DNA of 64,000 nucleotides, taken from contig JBJOFG010000014.1 of NCBI GenBank assembly GCA_046048875.1, positions 484,996 to 548,995 of the forward strand, written 5' to 3'. Under the pieces are notes generated by a model. The model did no database searches and was not told the origin of the DNA. It saw only the letters and a list, made by a program, of their open reading frames with translations. Of this stretch, positions 1 to 8,239 are shown piece after piece. A program made the position numbers and the translations under genes. Source of the DNA: CAIZGX01 sp046048875 (GTDB lineage: Bacteria; Bacteroidota; Bacteroidia; Flavobacteriales_D; Sanyastnellaceae). Positions within the stretch are counted from its first letter, which is position 1. Each line of letters opens with the position of its first letter.

Positions 1-147
1 GTAGGTATTTCAGCGGAAGCTTATCCGAAGCGAATTGAAGTTATGTCAGAACCTATTTTGTCAACGCTTCCCGATGGAGCAAATAATCATTGGTTGTTTG
101 TTTCGGGGTATGTGCATTTCTTTATGGGTAGAAAATACAACAAGTGA
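1..147 (+). CDS. C-terminal end of an unidentified protein (partial, enters from the left edge)
   Basis: An open frame runs from base 1 to a TGA at 145-147 and encodes 48 residues ending in FFMGRKYNK. There is no start in the window, so this is the 3' end of an upstream gene. The alternating hydrophobic/polar end with aromatic residues (WLFVSGYVHFF) would fit the last strands of an outer-membrane beta-barrel, but that is a guess. It lies 27 bases before lipA on the same strand, so the two may be co-transcribed. Confidence 0.5.
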   Translation, partial: VGISAEAYPKRIEVMSEPILSTLPDGANNHWLFVSGYVHFFMGRKYNK

Positions 148-174
148 GATTAGTATAGCGAAAGCGCAAAGCAG

Positions 175-1032
175 ATGGAACAACAAGAACAGCGAATTCC
201 CAAGCCGAAATGGCTTAAAGTGAAACTTCCAACAGGTGAAAACTATAGAAAAGTAAGGTCGCTTGTTGATGAACATAAACTTCACACAATTTGTGAAAGC
301 GGTAATTGTCCAAACATGGGCGAATGTTGGGGTGAAGGGACGGCAACCTTTATGATTCTCGGAAATATTTGTACGCGTTCCTGCGGGTTTTGTGCTGTTG
401 CTACAGGAAAGCCATTGGAAGCAGATCCCTTTGAACCTGCCCGCGTTGCCAATTCCGTGAAGTTGATGGGGGTGAAGCACGCGGTAATTACCTCTGTAGA
501 TCGCGATGACCTCTCAGACGGTGGATCCGATATTTGGGTGAAGACGGTTGAATTGGTTCGAGCAAAATCTCCTGGGACGACCATGGAAACGTTAATTCCT
601 GATTTTGCGGGTAACTGGGATAATCTTCAAAGAATAATAGACGTGGCTCCTGATATTGTTTCTCACAACCTCGAAACGGTTCGCAGATTAACGAAGCAAG
701 TAAGAATTCAAGCTAAATACGATCGATCGTTGGAAGTGCTGTTCAGACTGAAAAAGGGCGGTATGCGAACCAAGAGTGGTGTGATGCTAGGTTTGGGGGA
801 GACTAGAGATGAGGTTCTCGAGACTATGGATGATTTGCGGTCGGTTCAAGTAGATATCCTTACTTTAGGTCAATACCTTCAACCTACGCGGAAACACCTG
901 CCAGTGCAGGAATTTGTAACCCCAGAACAATTTAAAGAATACGAAGAGATTGGACTAAAGATGGGTTTTCGTTTCGTGGAAAGTGGACCTTTGGTTCGCT
1001 CATCTTACCATGCTGAAAAACATCTCTTTTAG
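175..1032 (+). CDS. lipA: Lipoyl synthase LipA
   Basis: Radical SAM enzyme that inserts two sulfurs into octanoyl groups on lipoyl domains of 2-oxoacid dehydrogenases and the glycine cleavage H protein. The 285-residue protein has both expected iron-sulfur motifs: the auxiliary cluster CX4CX5C (Cys40, Cys45, Cys51) and the radical SAM CX3CX2C (Cys66, Cys70, Cys73). The C-terminus has the RSSYHA motif whose serine coordinates the auxiliary cluster in characterised LipA. Length is normal for the family and the ATG at 175 gives the usual N-terminus. A 2-oxoacid dehydrogenase E1 fusion, a potential user of lipoate, lies elsewhere in the window at 53547-55595. Identification is firm. Confidence 0.97.
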   Translation: MEQQEQRIPKPKWLKVKLPTGENYRKVRSLVDEHKLHTICESGNCPNMGECWGEGTATFMILGNICTRSCGFCAVATGKPLEADPFEPARVANSVKLMGVKHAVITSVDRDDLSDGGSDIWVKTVELVRAKSPGTTMETLIPDFAGNWDNLQRIIDVAPDIVSHNLETVRRLTKQVRIQAKYDRSLEVLFRLKKGGMRTKSGVMLGLGETRDEVLETMDDLRSVQVDILTLGQYLQPTRKHLPVQEFVTPEQFKEYEEIGLKMGFRFVESGPLVRSSYHAEKHLF

Positions 1033-1085
1033 AAAAATTTCGTTTGGAAGGAAAAAAAAGCAAATAAAAAGCAGTCAATCGTTTT

Positions 1086-1113
1086 TTGATAAGACATTTC
1101 TCAATTATCTTGC
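1086..1113 (+). promoter_or_regulatory. Putative Bacteroidota promoter for the T9SS BNR-repeat protein
   Basis: A TTG (1086-1088), a 17-base spacer and TATCTTGC (1106-1113) resemble the -33 TTG and -7 TAnnTTTG elements of Bacteroidota promoters, with one T missing in the -7 box. It lies 31 bases before the ATG at 1145. Inferred by pattern only. Confidence 0.35.
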
Positions 1114-1144
1114 GCCGAATTCAAATTAGCTTAACCTAGCATTT

Positions 1145-4100
1145 ATGAAAGTGAAAAACCTACTATTATCCTCTGGATTTATTGTTGCAGCAGCAGCTAC
1201 GTTTATGTTGGTAGACTCCAACAGTGAGCGTGCATCCTTTGCGCCTCGTAATGTTCAGGCTGAAGGGTACAACGAATCAGTGGACATTTTAAAGAAACTT
1301 CGTGGAAACCTTGTAACAGGTAACTTCGAAATAAGTGATGTTGTTGAAATGACAGCGGCCGTGAACGACATCGATCGTTTACAGGGTAATCGTGAATTAA
1401 ATATGAGTTGGTGGGAAATGGGTCCGGATAATATCGGTGGACGTACCCGTGCTGTTTTGGCATATACCAACGACGTTATTTTCGCGGGATCTGTGACTGG
1501 AGGATTATACAAATCAACCAACGGAGGAAACAACTGGTCACGAATCGAGTCTTTGGATTCTTTCGGTAAGGTTATGTCAATCAGTTCAATTGATGCAACT
1601 GAAGACGGAACCATCTACATTGGAACAGGAAGTCAATTTGAATCAGGTTTCGACGGAAGCGGATCTAGCGGATCAATCGGATGCGGTATGTATCGCTCTA
1701 CAGACCAAGGCGCTTCGTGGGAATTGGTTCCTGGAACCGAACCGACTGAATTTGCTTCTGGCGACAATTGGGCTTACATAAATGATATTTCAGCAGATGC
1801 TAACGTGCCAGGAAGAATCTGGATTGCAGGTGCTGACGGAGTTGGATATTGGGAGCCAGGAATGACCGCGCCGAATATGAGCGTTGCGGGTATTCCAAAT
1901 ACAGGTGGACATGACATCGAATGGTCTGCTGATGGTACTGTTTGTTATGTTGGTGTTTCAAACGGACGTATCTATCGCTCGTTAGACGGAGGAAATAATT
2001 TCTCTCAAGTGGGTGCTTCTTCAGGAATGACCAACAAACAAAGAACACGTATCGCTATTTCTCGCGACGATTCAAATGTTGCCTATGTGTTGTACGCGCA
2101 AGGCGGAACAATGGGAGGCGTATTCTATACCTCAGATAAAGGAGATTCATGGTCGGTGAAATGGCCAACAGGTATTGACAACGTTTACTCGGTATTTGGG
2201 GATAACGGACAAGCATATTATGACTTAGCCTTAGCTGTAAAGCCTGGAGATCCTGGTGTATGCTGGGTTGGTGGTGTAACCCTTTGGAAAGCCGGAGCAA
2301 ATACACAACCTGAACAAATAGCGGCCAATTTTGACTTTGGAAGTTCACAGTACTATGTGCACAGTGATATTCACACCTTCGAAATTGCACCAAACGGTGA
2401 TTGGTATATTGGATGTGACGGTGGAATGTTCAAATCTATTGATGGCGGAAATACATTCATGTCAATCAACAGAGGGTATAACGTTACCCAGTTCTATGGA
2501 ATTGCTCACGGTGGCGGTTACGCTGCTATGGGAGGTACACAAGATAACGGGACAATCTTAATCCCAGGAATGGAGAACGAGAATTTCAATACGATTTCTT
2601 GGCAGCAAGGCGTATCCGTTGGAGGTGGTGATGGTTTCGATTGCGAAATATCAAACGTTACAGTTCCAGGGGTAAATGTCGCATTCTCTTCGGTATATTA
2701 CGGTGCAATTAGCCGCTTCAACGCCCAAGGGTCAGGCGGTGAGTTTTATGACGACGAAGTACTCACAGCTATCGGAGATGACGGAGAAGCTGGATCTTTC
2801 TACACTACTCTTCGACTGTTTGAAAACACAAACGACGAAAATTCTCAACAGTATGTATGGTTGGTGAATAACCGTGATTACGATTTATTCAGCTCGGTAA
2901 ATGGTACAGATACCACTTGGTTGGATACAACTTTGTACACACAGAATATGACATTGCCATTCCCTTACAGATTCCCTGTAGGAGATACGCTTCATTTCTG
3001 GGATGTATTGAATCGTCCAGCAGTTTACTCGACTACACCGTTGACGGAAGATCCAAACTATCCATGGCTAGAGCCACAGGCTTTAACATCCACAGTAGAT
3101 TCTACAATCTGCGATACTACAATTGTTGGATATAACGAGGTTATTGATCAAATTACAGAGCAAACAGTAACAATTTATTGGTCAGACACCATTATTAATC
3201 CGGTTACAGGAGCAGAGATTATTGTAAACGATAGTTCTGTAGTAGTAGTAGGTGTGGACACCACGTACATGACTGTTCCAGTTTTAGACATTCAATGTAC
3301 AACAACAACCTGGTACTATTACGAGGCAGACCAATTGGAGAATGTGCGCGAGCGTTGGCAGGTTCAAGACAAGTTTACTTCAATCTTCGTTACTGGTTTC
3401 TTCGGCACAGAAGGATTATGGATGACTCGTCAAGCATTGAACTTCAATACTTCTCCTGATTGGTGGAAAATTGGAAATGCCCCTGGTTCAGGTGTGAAAG
3501 CATACGAATTCTCGAAAGATGGAAACACACTTTACTACAGTAGCTGGAGTGGAACACTCTACAGAGTGACTGGTTTCAATCAAGTGTGGAGTGCCGATGA
3601 TATTTCTAACTTGACAACGACAACGTTGATAACAAACGCAGGTGGAACCATCACAAGTATCGCTTGCGATCCAAACAATCCTGATCACGTTATTTTCACA
3701 GTAGGTGGTTACGGCAGCGTTGGCAGTGGTAAGGTAAGAGAGTCATTCAATGCTACTTCCGCTTCACCGACATTCTCGAATATTTGGCTGAACACTTCTC
3801 CACTGAATAAGATGCCAATCTTCTCTTGTGTAATTGATGTAAATGATCCATCTGGAAACACTATCGTAATTGGAACTGAATATGGAATTTGGGCAACCAA
3901 CGACGGTGGTTCTACTTGGACGCACAGCACAGGTGTTGCAACGAGCATTCCTGCAGAGCCAATGGCTGGTGCAAGTGTTGGATCGTTGGCATATGTTCCT
4001 GTATTTGACCTTCGTCAGCAACAAGTTGGTCAACGTCCATACATGAATCCAGAGAACTACGGAGTTATCTACGCAGGTACTCACGGACGTGGTATCTTCC

Positions 4101-4420
4101 GTAGCGATGATTTCTTCTCTGTAAACGTAGCCGAAAATAACGGTGGAGGTCTTGATAACAGCGATGTAAGTTTGTCTGTATATCCAAACCCGACAACCAA
4201 CACGGCCTTTGTTAACTTGAATGTAACTGCAACTGTTAATCAGGCTTATGTTCAGGTATACAACGTAAACGGGCAGTTGGTGAAAAACTTAAACGTAGGT
4301 CAGTTGACGCCAGGATCACACCGTATTGATTTAGGTGTTGAGTCTTTTGCCACAGGAACTTATGTTGTGAAGACATTTGCTGGCGATGCAAGCGGCACCG
4401 CTAAATTCATCAAGCAATAA
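1145..4420 (+). CDS. Large secreted sortilin/BNR-repeat protein with type A T9SS sorting domain
   Basis: 1091 residues. A hydrophobic N-terminal segment (about residues 6-22) is a likely Sec signal. The body contains several BNR/sortilin-type Asp-box motifs (KSTNGGNNW, RSTDQGASW, YTSDKGDSW, KSIDGGNTF, TNDGGSTW), which form beta-propeller blades in glycosidases and Vps10-like proteins. Residues about 1011-1091 are a type A sorting domain (Por secretion tail, starting SVYPNP), which directs export by the type IX system and cell-surface attachment. Between about residues 640 and 730 a Thr/Asp/Val-rich stretch interrupts the propeller region. No glycosidase or protease active site was recognised, so the ligand or substrate is unknown. 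It stands alone between lipA and gapA and is followed by a strong terminator. Confidence 0.9.
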   Translation: MKVKNLLLSSGFIVAAAATFMLVDSNSERASFAPRNVQAEGYNESVDILKKLRGNLVTGNFEISDVVEMTAAVNDIDRLQGNRELNMSWWEMGPDNIGGRTRAVLAYTNDVIFAGSVTGGLYKSTNGGNNWSRIESLDSFGKVMSISSIDATEDGTIYIGTGSQFESGFDGSGSSGSIGCGMYRSTDQGASWELVPGTEPTEFASGDNWAYINDISADANVPGRIWIAGADGVGYWEPGMTAPNMSVAGIPNTGGHDIEWSADGTVCYVGVSNGRIYRSLDGGNNFSQVGASSGMTNKQRTRIAISRDDSNVAYVLYAQGGTMGGVFYTSDKGDSWSVKWPTGIDNVYSVFGDNGQAYYDLALAVKPGDPGVCWVGGVTLWKAGANTQPEQIAANFDFGSSQYYVHSDIHTFEIAPNGDWYIGCDGGMFKSIDGGNTFMSINRGYNVTQFYGIAHGGGYAAMGGTQDNGTILIPGMENENFNTISWQQGVSVGGGDGFDCEISNVTVPGVNVAFSSVYYGAISRFNAQGSGGEFYDDEVLTAIGDDGEAGSFYTTLRLFENTNDENSQQYVWLVNNRDYDLFSSVNGTDTTWLDTTLYTQNMTLPFPYRFPVGDTLHFWDVLNRPAVYSTTPLTEDPNYPWLEPQALTSTVDSTICDTTIVGYNEVIDQITEQTVTIYWSDTIINPVTGAEIIVNDSSVVVVGVDTTYMTVPVLDIQCTTTTWYYYEADQLENVRERWQVQDKFTSIFVTGFFGTEGLWMTRQALNFNTSPDWWKIGNAPGSGVKAYEFSKDGNTLYYSSWSGTLYRVTGFNQVWSADDISNLTTTTLITNAGGTITSIACDPNNPDHVIFTVGGYGSVGSGKVRESFNATSASPTFSNIWLNTSPLNKMPIFSCVIDVNDPSGNTIVIGTEYGIWATNDGGSTWTHSTGVATSIPAEPMAGASVGSLAYVPVFDLRQQQVGQRPYMNPENYGVIYAGTHGRGIFRSDDFFSVNVAENNGGGLDNSDVSLSVYPNPTTNTAFVNLNVTATVNQAYVQVYNVNGQLVKNLNVGQLTPGSHRIDLGVESFATGTYVVKTFAGDASGTAKFIKQ

Positions 4421-4437
4421 TTGAATTCAATCGATAG

Positions 4438-4467
4438 AAAAGAGGCCCGAAAGGGCCTCTTTTTTTT
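4438..4467 (+). terminator. Rho-independent terminator after the BNR-repeat T9SS protein
   Basis: Perfect 8-bp stem AGAGGCCC / GGGCCTCT (4441-4448 with 4453-4460), GAAA tetraloop, extended by A/T pairs and followed by a run of seven T (4461-4467). It separates the secreted protein from gapA. Confidence 0.9.
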
Positions 4468-4499
4468 GAATGGAAATTCTATAGAATGACTTACTTTCG
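4466..4499 (+). promoter_or_regulatory. Putative promoter of gapA
   Basis: TTG at 4466-4468 and TACTTTCG at 4492-4499 match the Bacteroidota -33/-7 pattern (TAnnTTTG with T to C at the third T), with a 23-base spacer, 23 bases before the gapA ATG. Pattern-based inference. Confidence 0.35.
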
Positions 4500-4522
4500 T
4501 TAGAAGCAATAGAGTTAAGGAA

Positions 4523-5515
4523 ATGAGCAAGTACAGAGCAGCAATTAACGGATTTGGACGGATAGGAAGAACCATACTCAAGGAAGCTATGCGCAGAAAC
4601 GAAATTGAGATCGTTGCCGTTCATGACTTAGCCGATATGCGAACCCTTTTGCATTTGCTTAAGTACGATTCAACACAAGGGGTTTTCGAAATGCCTATTG
4701 AAATCGTAAATGAACACACGGCTTGTATTGGCGGGAAGAATATTCAATTCCTTCAAAACATTACTTCTTTTCCTTGGGGTGAAATGGATGTGGACCTGGT
4801 GTTTGAATGCACAGGTACCATGAAGACAGAAGCACAGTGCGAATCACATATTTCTGCAGGTTCAAAGCGCGTGTTGTTATCAGCCCCATCGGAAGATCAG
4901 ATGCCCATGTGGATCGTTGGAGTAAATGACGTGCATGTTGATTTGGATCGGAAAATTATTTCATGTGCTTCCTGCACGACAAACAATGCGGCTCCGATGA
5001 TTCAGATTATCGACGGTGCGTTTGGTGTAGAGAGTTGCTATATCTCTACTGTTCACTCATACACTGGCGATCAAAAATTGCACGATGCGCCGCACAAAGA
5101 TTTGAGAAGGGCACGCGCCGCTGTAGAATCAATTGTGCCTACCACTACGGGCGCAGCGAGAGCGCTTACGAAGGTGTTTCCTCATTTGAGCGAGCGTTTG
5201 GGCGGATGCGGAATTCGCGTGCCCGTGCCCAATGGATCGCTTTCAGATTTAACATTCATGGTTCGGAGCAAAACCAACGCCCAAGAGGTTAATAAACTGT
5301 TTGAGTTGTGGGCAAATACACAAGAGCATATTTTAGAGGTTTCACATGAGCCGCTAGTTTCAAAAGATATTGTAGGAAATAAGCACAGTTGTATCATAGA
5401 TGCTGAATTAACTTCCGTTATTGGATACATGATTAAAGTAGTTGGATGGTACGATAATGAAATGGGATATAGCAACAGACTTTTGGATGCAGCAGAAAAA
5501 TTAAGCAAGCATTAA
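4523..5515 (+). CDS. gapA: Glyceraldehyde-3-phosphate dehydrogenase, type I
   Basis: Converts glyceraldehyde 3-phosphate to 1,3-bisphosphoglycerate in glycolysis or gluconeogenesis. The 330-residue protein has the NAD-binding GFGRIGR motif (residues 10-16), the catalytic ASCTTN with Cys151, and the active-site His178 in TVHSYTGDQ. The C-terminal WYDNEMGYSNR motif is typical of the family. The residues after the catalytic motif (NAAP, not the common CLAP) and LLHLLKYDS in the cofactor domain are slightly divergent, so this could be a second paralogue with a mainly gluconeogenic or NADP-linked role; the sequence does not settle this. An AAGGA lies just before the ATG. The stop is immediately followed by the next start (5516). 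Confidence 0.94.
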   Translation: MSKYRAAINGFGRIGRTILKEAMRRNEIEIVAVHDLADMRTLLHLLKYDSTQGVFEMPIEIVNEHTACIGGKNIQFLQNITSFPWGEMDVDLVFECTGTMKTEAQCESHISAGSKRVLLSAPSEDQMPMWIVGVNDVHVDLDRKIISCASCTTNNAAPMIQIIDGAFGVESCYISTVHSYTGDQKLHDAPHKDLRRARAAVESIVPTTTGAARALTKVFPHLSERLGGCGIRVPVPNGSLSDLTFMVRSKTNAQEVNKLFELWANTQEHILEVSHEPLVSKDIVGNKHSCIIDAELTSVIGYMIKVVGWYDNEMGYSNRLLDAAEKLSKH

Positions 5516-5953
5516 ATGGAATTTTATCAATTCTTTTTATACGGACTTTTGGCTGTGGTGAAATTTATCATTACACCTTTTACTATATACGCCACAGGTA
5601 AGGAGTCTATTCAATTTGGTGAGGTAGTGCTAACAACTGGAACCGGCGCTGCATTTGGTGTTCTTCTTTTCTATTACGGCGGAACCTATCTCTTCAAGTG
5701 GATGGGACATATGAAATCGAAAAAGAAAAAGCCCGTATTTACCAAAGGAAGAAGAAGAATCGTATTCATTAAAAATAAATTTGGATTGATTGGTTTTATT
5801 GCCATTTCGGTCGTTATATCTGTTCCAATTACTTCTCTTCTTGCAGCGAAATTTTTTAAGCACAATCGGTTCACGCCGCTCTGGTTAATATGCGGATTCA
5901 TGATTTGGTCGTTTATTCTTTCTTCCGCGGCCTATTACATCAAATGGTTTTAA
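5516..5953 (+). CDS. Small four-helix membrane protein of unknown function
   Basis: 145 residues, not recognised. Four hydrophobic segments are visible at about residues 4-25, 36-58, 88-112 and 119-143. A very basic loop (KSKKKKPVFTKGRRRIVFIKNK) separates helices 2 and 3 and by the positive-inside rule should be cytoplasmic. The start codon directly follows the gapA stop with no spacer, and its own stop directly precedes the HAD gene at 5954, so it is almost certainly translated from one mRNA with both. No catalytic motif is visible. Confidence 0.75.
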   Translation: MEFYQFFLYGLLAVVKFIITPFTIYATGKESIQFGEVVLTTGTGAAFGVLLFYYGGTYLFKWMGHMKSKKKKPVFTKGRRRIVFIKNKFGLIGFIAISVVISVPITSLLAAKFFKHNRFTPLWLICGFMIWSFILSSAAYYIKWF

Positions 5954-6685
5954 ATGAAAAAGTATAAGGCTATCCTGTGGGATCTTGACGGCACACTTTG
6001 GGATCTGAATAAAAACACCACAATTGCGCTGACTCAATTGTTTGAACGATTCGAGAGAAGTAATTTTCAGAATACGACGTTAGAGAATTTCTTGAATTGT
6101 TACCCGAAGCACAATGAACGGGTATGGGCGCTTTACAGAGAGGGGAAGATTGCAAAAGAAGAACTTAGAAACAAGCGATTCATTGACTTGTTTGAAGAAG
6201 TAAATGCGAAATACGATTTGAATTTTGTTGATTTGTTTGCGACGGAGTTTTTGGCGATCTGTCCTCGCTTGCCGCATCTGATTGAAGGTGCTTTGGAAAT
6301 ATTAGAGAAGACCAAGAGCCAATATACCCATGTTATTTTGACGAATGGCTTCATAGAAGTACAAGGCTTCAAAATGGCGGCCTCAAAGATTGAGCATTAT
6401 TTCAGTACTGTAGTTTACAGCGAAGAAGCGGGAGTGCGTAAGCCACATGCTGCGATTTTTGAATTAGCCTTACAGAGAGCTAATTGCTCAGCTGAAGAGG
6501 CACTCATGATTGGTGACGATTGGGATGCCGATATACTCGGTGCGCGCAATGCCAGAATAGACCAAGTGTTTTACACCGGAACAGAGAAGCGCTTGGCTGA
6601 ATTGCAGGATGGGAAAACAATTCGTCACAACTATGTTCCTACCTTTACGATTGATACATTGAGTGAATTGAAAAATATAATTTGA
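5954..6685 (+). CDS. yjjG: HAD-family noncanonical pyrimidine nucleotidase, YjjG type
   Basis: A 243-residue haloacid dehalogenase-superfamily phosphatase. Motif I is WDLDGT with nucleophile Asp10 and acid/base Asp12; motif II is LTNG (Thr130); motif III Lys163 in RKPH; motif IV GDDWDAD (187-193). The helical cap lies between motifs I and II (about residues 20-105). This arrangement and length match the YjjG 5'-nucleotidase group, which removes non-canonical nucleotides such as brominated or fluorinated pyrimidine monophosphates from the pool. It follows the membrane protein without a gap and precedes DUF3467 by one base. Exact substrate is inferred from the family. Confidence 0.85.
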   Translation: MKKYKAILWDLDGTLWDLNKNTTIALTQLFERFERSNFQNTTLENFLNCYPKHNERVWALYREGKIAKEELRNKRFIDLFEEVNAKYDLNFVDLFATEFLAICPRLPHLIEGALEILEKTKSQYTHVILTNGFIEVQGFKMAASKIEHYFSTVVYSEEAGVRKPHAAIFELALQRANCSAEEALMIGDDWDADILGARNARIDQVFYTGTEKRLAELQDGKTIRHNYVPTFTIDTLSELKNII

Positions 6686-6686
6686 A

Positions 6687-7004
6687 ATGGAAAACAATAA
6701 CGAAACACCACAACCAATTAGCATTGAATTAACCGAAAATATTGCTGAGGGTACTTATTCCAACTTGGCGGTTATTACCCATAGTACTTCTGAGTTTGTC
6801 TTAGATTTTATTCGCGTTATGCCGAATGTCCCAAAAGCAAAGGTGCAGTCAAGAATTATTATGACTCCTCAGCATGCGAAGCGGTTGATGAAAGCTTTGC
6901 AGGAGAACATCTCAAAGTTTGAAGCGCAGAACGGAGTGATTAAAGAGGGGGCAACCGATGTTCAATTCCCTATGACGTTCGGCGGACCTCAAGGCCAAGC
7001 TTAA
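6687..7004 (+). CDS. DUF3467 family protein
   Basis: 105 residues. The central part matches DUF3467: an acidic start (ELTENIAEGTYSNLAVITHS), then FVLDFIRVMP and the MTPQHAKRLMKAL helix. These are small soluble proteins widespread in bacteria with unknown function. The gene begins one base after the yjjG stop and is the last in the gapA-led group; its end overlaps the convergent dihydroorotase-like gene by four bases. Confidence 0.85.
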   Translation: MENNNETPQPISIELTENIAEGTYSNLAVITHSTSEFVLDFIRVMPNVPKAKVQSRIIMTPQHAKRLMKALQENISKFEAQNGVIKEGATDVQFPMTFGGPQGQA

Positions 7005-8239
7005 ATAAATAGCGGAATTACAGCTCCGTTCAGCTCAGCATTGAGGAAGGGAGTGTTTTTTCCTCGAGACAACCAAGTCTTGGTCTCAACGTTTGTTTTT
7101 CCTTTGGTTGAAATAAGCACCAGTCTTGCAGGCTCTCCAACCTCCATTTGAATGGGAGGGATGTTTGCAGAAAATTCTGCGCCTATTGTAAATTTTTCAA
7201 GCAATGTTTCCAACTGGATTTCTTTTCCTGCAGCTGTATATATTGTTTGGAAAGCAATTTCAATTCCGCTTATTCCGAATTGCGCATATTCAAATTCGAG
7301 TTCTTTGTTCTCAATGACGTGCGGTGTGTGTTGACTTTCAATTGCATCAATCGTTCCGTCTATTAATCCGTTGATTAAAGCTTTGCGGTCAGCACTTTCG
7401 CGGAAAGGAGGCCATACTTTTTTATTACTGTCGTAGGCAATCATGTCTTCGTGGGTGAATGACAGTTGATGCGCAGCTATGGAACAAGTGACTTTAAGAC
7501 CTTCTTTTTTTGCCTTGCGAATCATCTCTAATCCTTTGGCTGTTGAAAGGCTGTAAAAGTGAAGGCTACCTCCTGTATACTTTAGTAAAGCGAGGTCTCG
7601 CTGAATACGCAGCGTCTCGCTTAATTCACTCGCTCCTTTCAATCCCATCTTTACGCTTGTTTTACCTTCGTGCATATGAGCTTTCGGATGAACCGAATAA
7701 TCATTCGGTGCGACGAAGATGCGCGTGTTTGTTTGCTTCGAGTATTCAAGAGCGCGCATCATCAACTCTGTTGAGAGGGTGTGCTCGTCTTCTGTAAATC
7801 CAACGGCACCTGCTTGTTGTAGTTCTGCGAAATCGGTGAGTTGCTTTCCATTCATTTCTTTCGAAATGGAACCCAATGGTAATATCTCAAATTGAGCGGT
7901 GTTGTTTTTAGTTAGGAATTTTACTGCGCCCTGATTGTCTGTCACAGGAGAGAGCGATGGCATGAGGCATACACGAGCGAATCCGCCCTTCTTGGCTGCA
8001 GAAATACCTGATTGTAGCGTTTCGTTCTGCTCGAAACCGGGTTCTCCAAAATTCGCGCGAAGGTCTGTAAAGGCAACTGACAACACCTGATCTTTTCCAG
8101 CAATAACTTTCGATTTTCCTAGGGGTAGATTTTTGCCAATGGCTGAAATCACTCCATTGGTTAATTCAACATCCATTACCTTCAAATGGTGCTTTGAAAG
8201 AGGAGCGAAGAGTTTGGCGTTTTGAATCAGTGTTTTCAT
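7001..8239 (-). CDS. Dihydroorotase-like protein lacking key metal ligands
   Basis: 412 residues of the cyclic amidohydrolase (PyrC/allantoinase) superfamily. Family landmarks are recognisable: GEPGFE, MPSLSP (for MPNTNP), WPPFRESADRKAL (for NPPLR...D), GTIDAI and TPH. However, the metal-binding HxH before the REPG-type motif is Arg61-Ala-Asn63, the HVS His is Ser230, and the catalytic Asp of DHAPH is Gln303. It is therefore probably not an active zinc hydrolase; inactive dihydroorotase homologues that support aspartate carbamoyltransferase are known in other bacteria, but that role is not shown here. I chose ATG 8239 because it overlaps the BatA stop as ATGA and gives the usual N-terminus; a start at 8254 is possible. 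Confidence 0.82.
   Translation of the reverse strand: MKTLIQNAKLFAPLSKHHLKVMDVELTNGVISAIGKNLPLGKSKVIAGKDQVLSVAFTDLRANFGEPGFEQNETLQSGISAAKKGGFARVCLMPSLSPVTDNQGAVKFLTKNNTAQFEILPLGSISKEMNGKQLTDFAELQQAGAVGFTEDEHTLSTELMMRALEYSKQTNTRIFVAPNDYSVHPKAHMHEGKTSVKMGLKGASELSETLRIQRDLALLKYTGGSLHFYSLSTAKGLEMIRKAKKEGLKVTCSIAAHQLSFTHEDMIAYDSNKKVWPPFRESADRKALINGLIDGTIDAIESQHTPHVIENKELEFEYAQFGISGIEIAFQTIYTAAGKEIQLETLLEKFTIGAEFSANIPPIQMEVGEPARLVLISTKGKTNVETKTWLSRGKNTPFLNAELNGAVIPLFI

Noticed and set aside
61..480. 139-residue open frame antisense to lipA
   Set aside because: lipA is certain on the other strand; this frame has no known motif and unusual composition.
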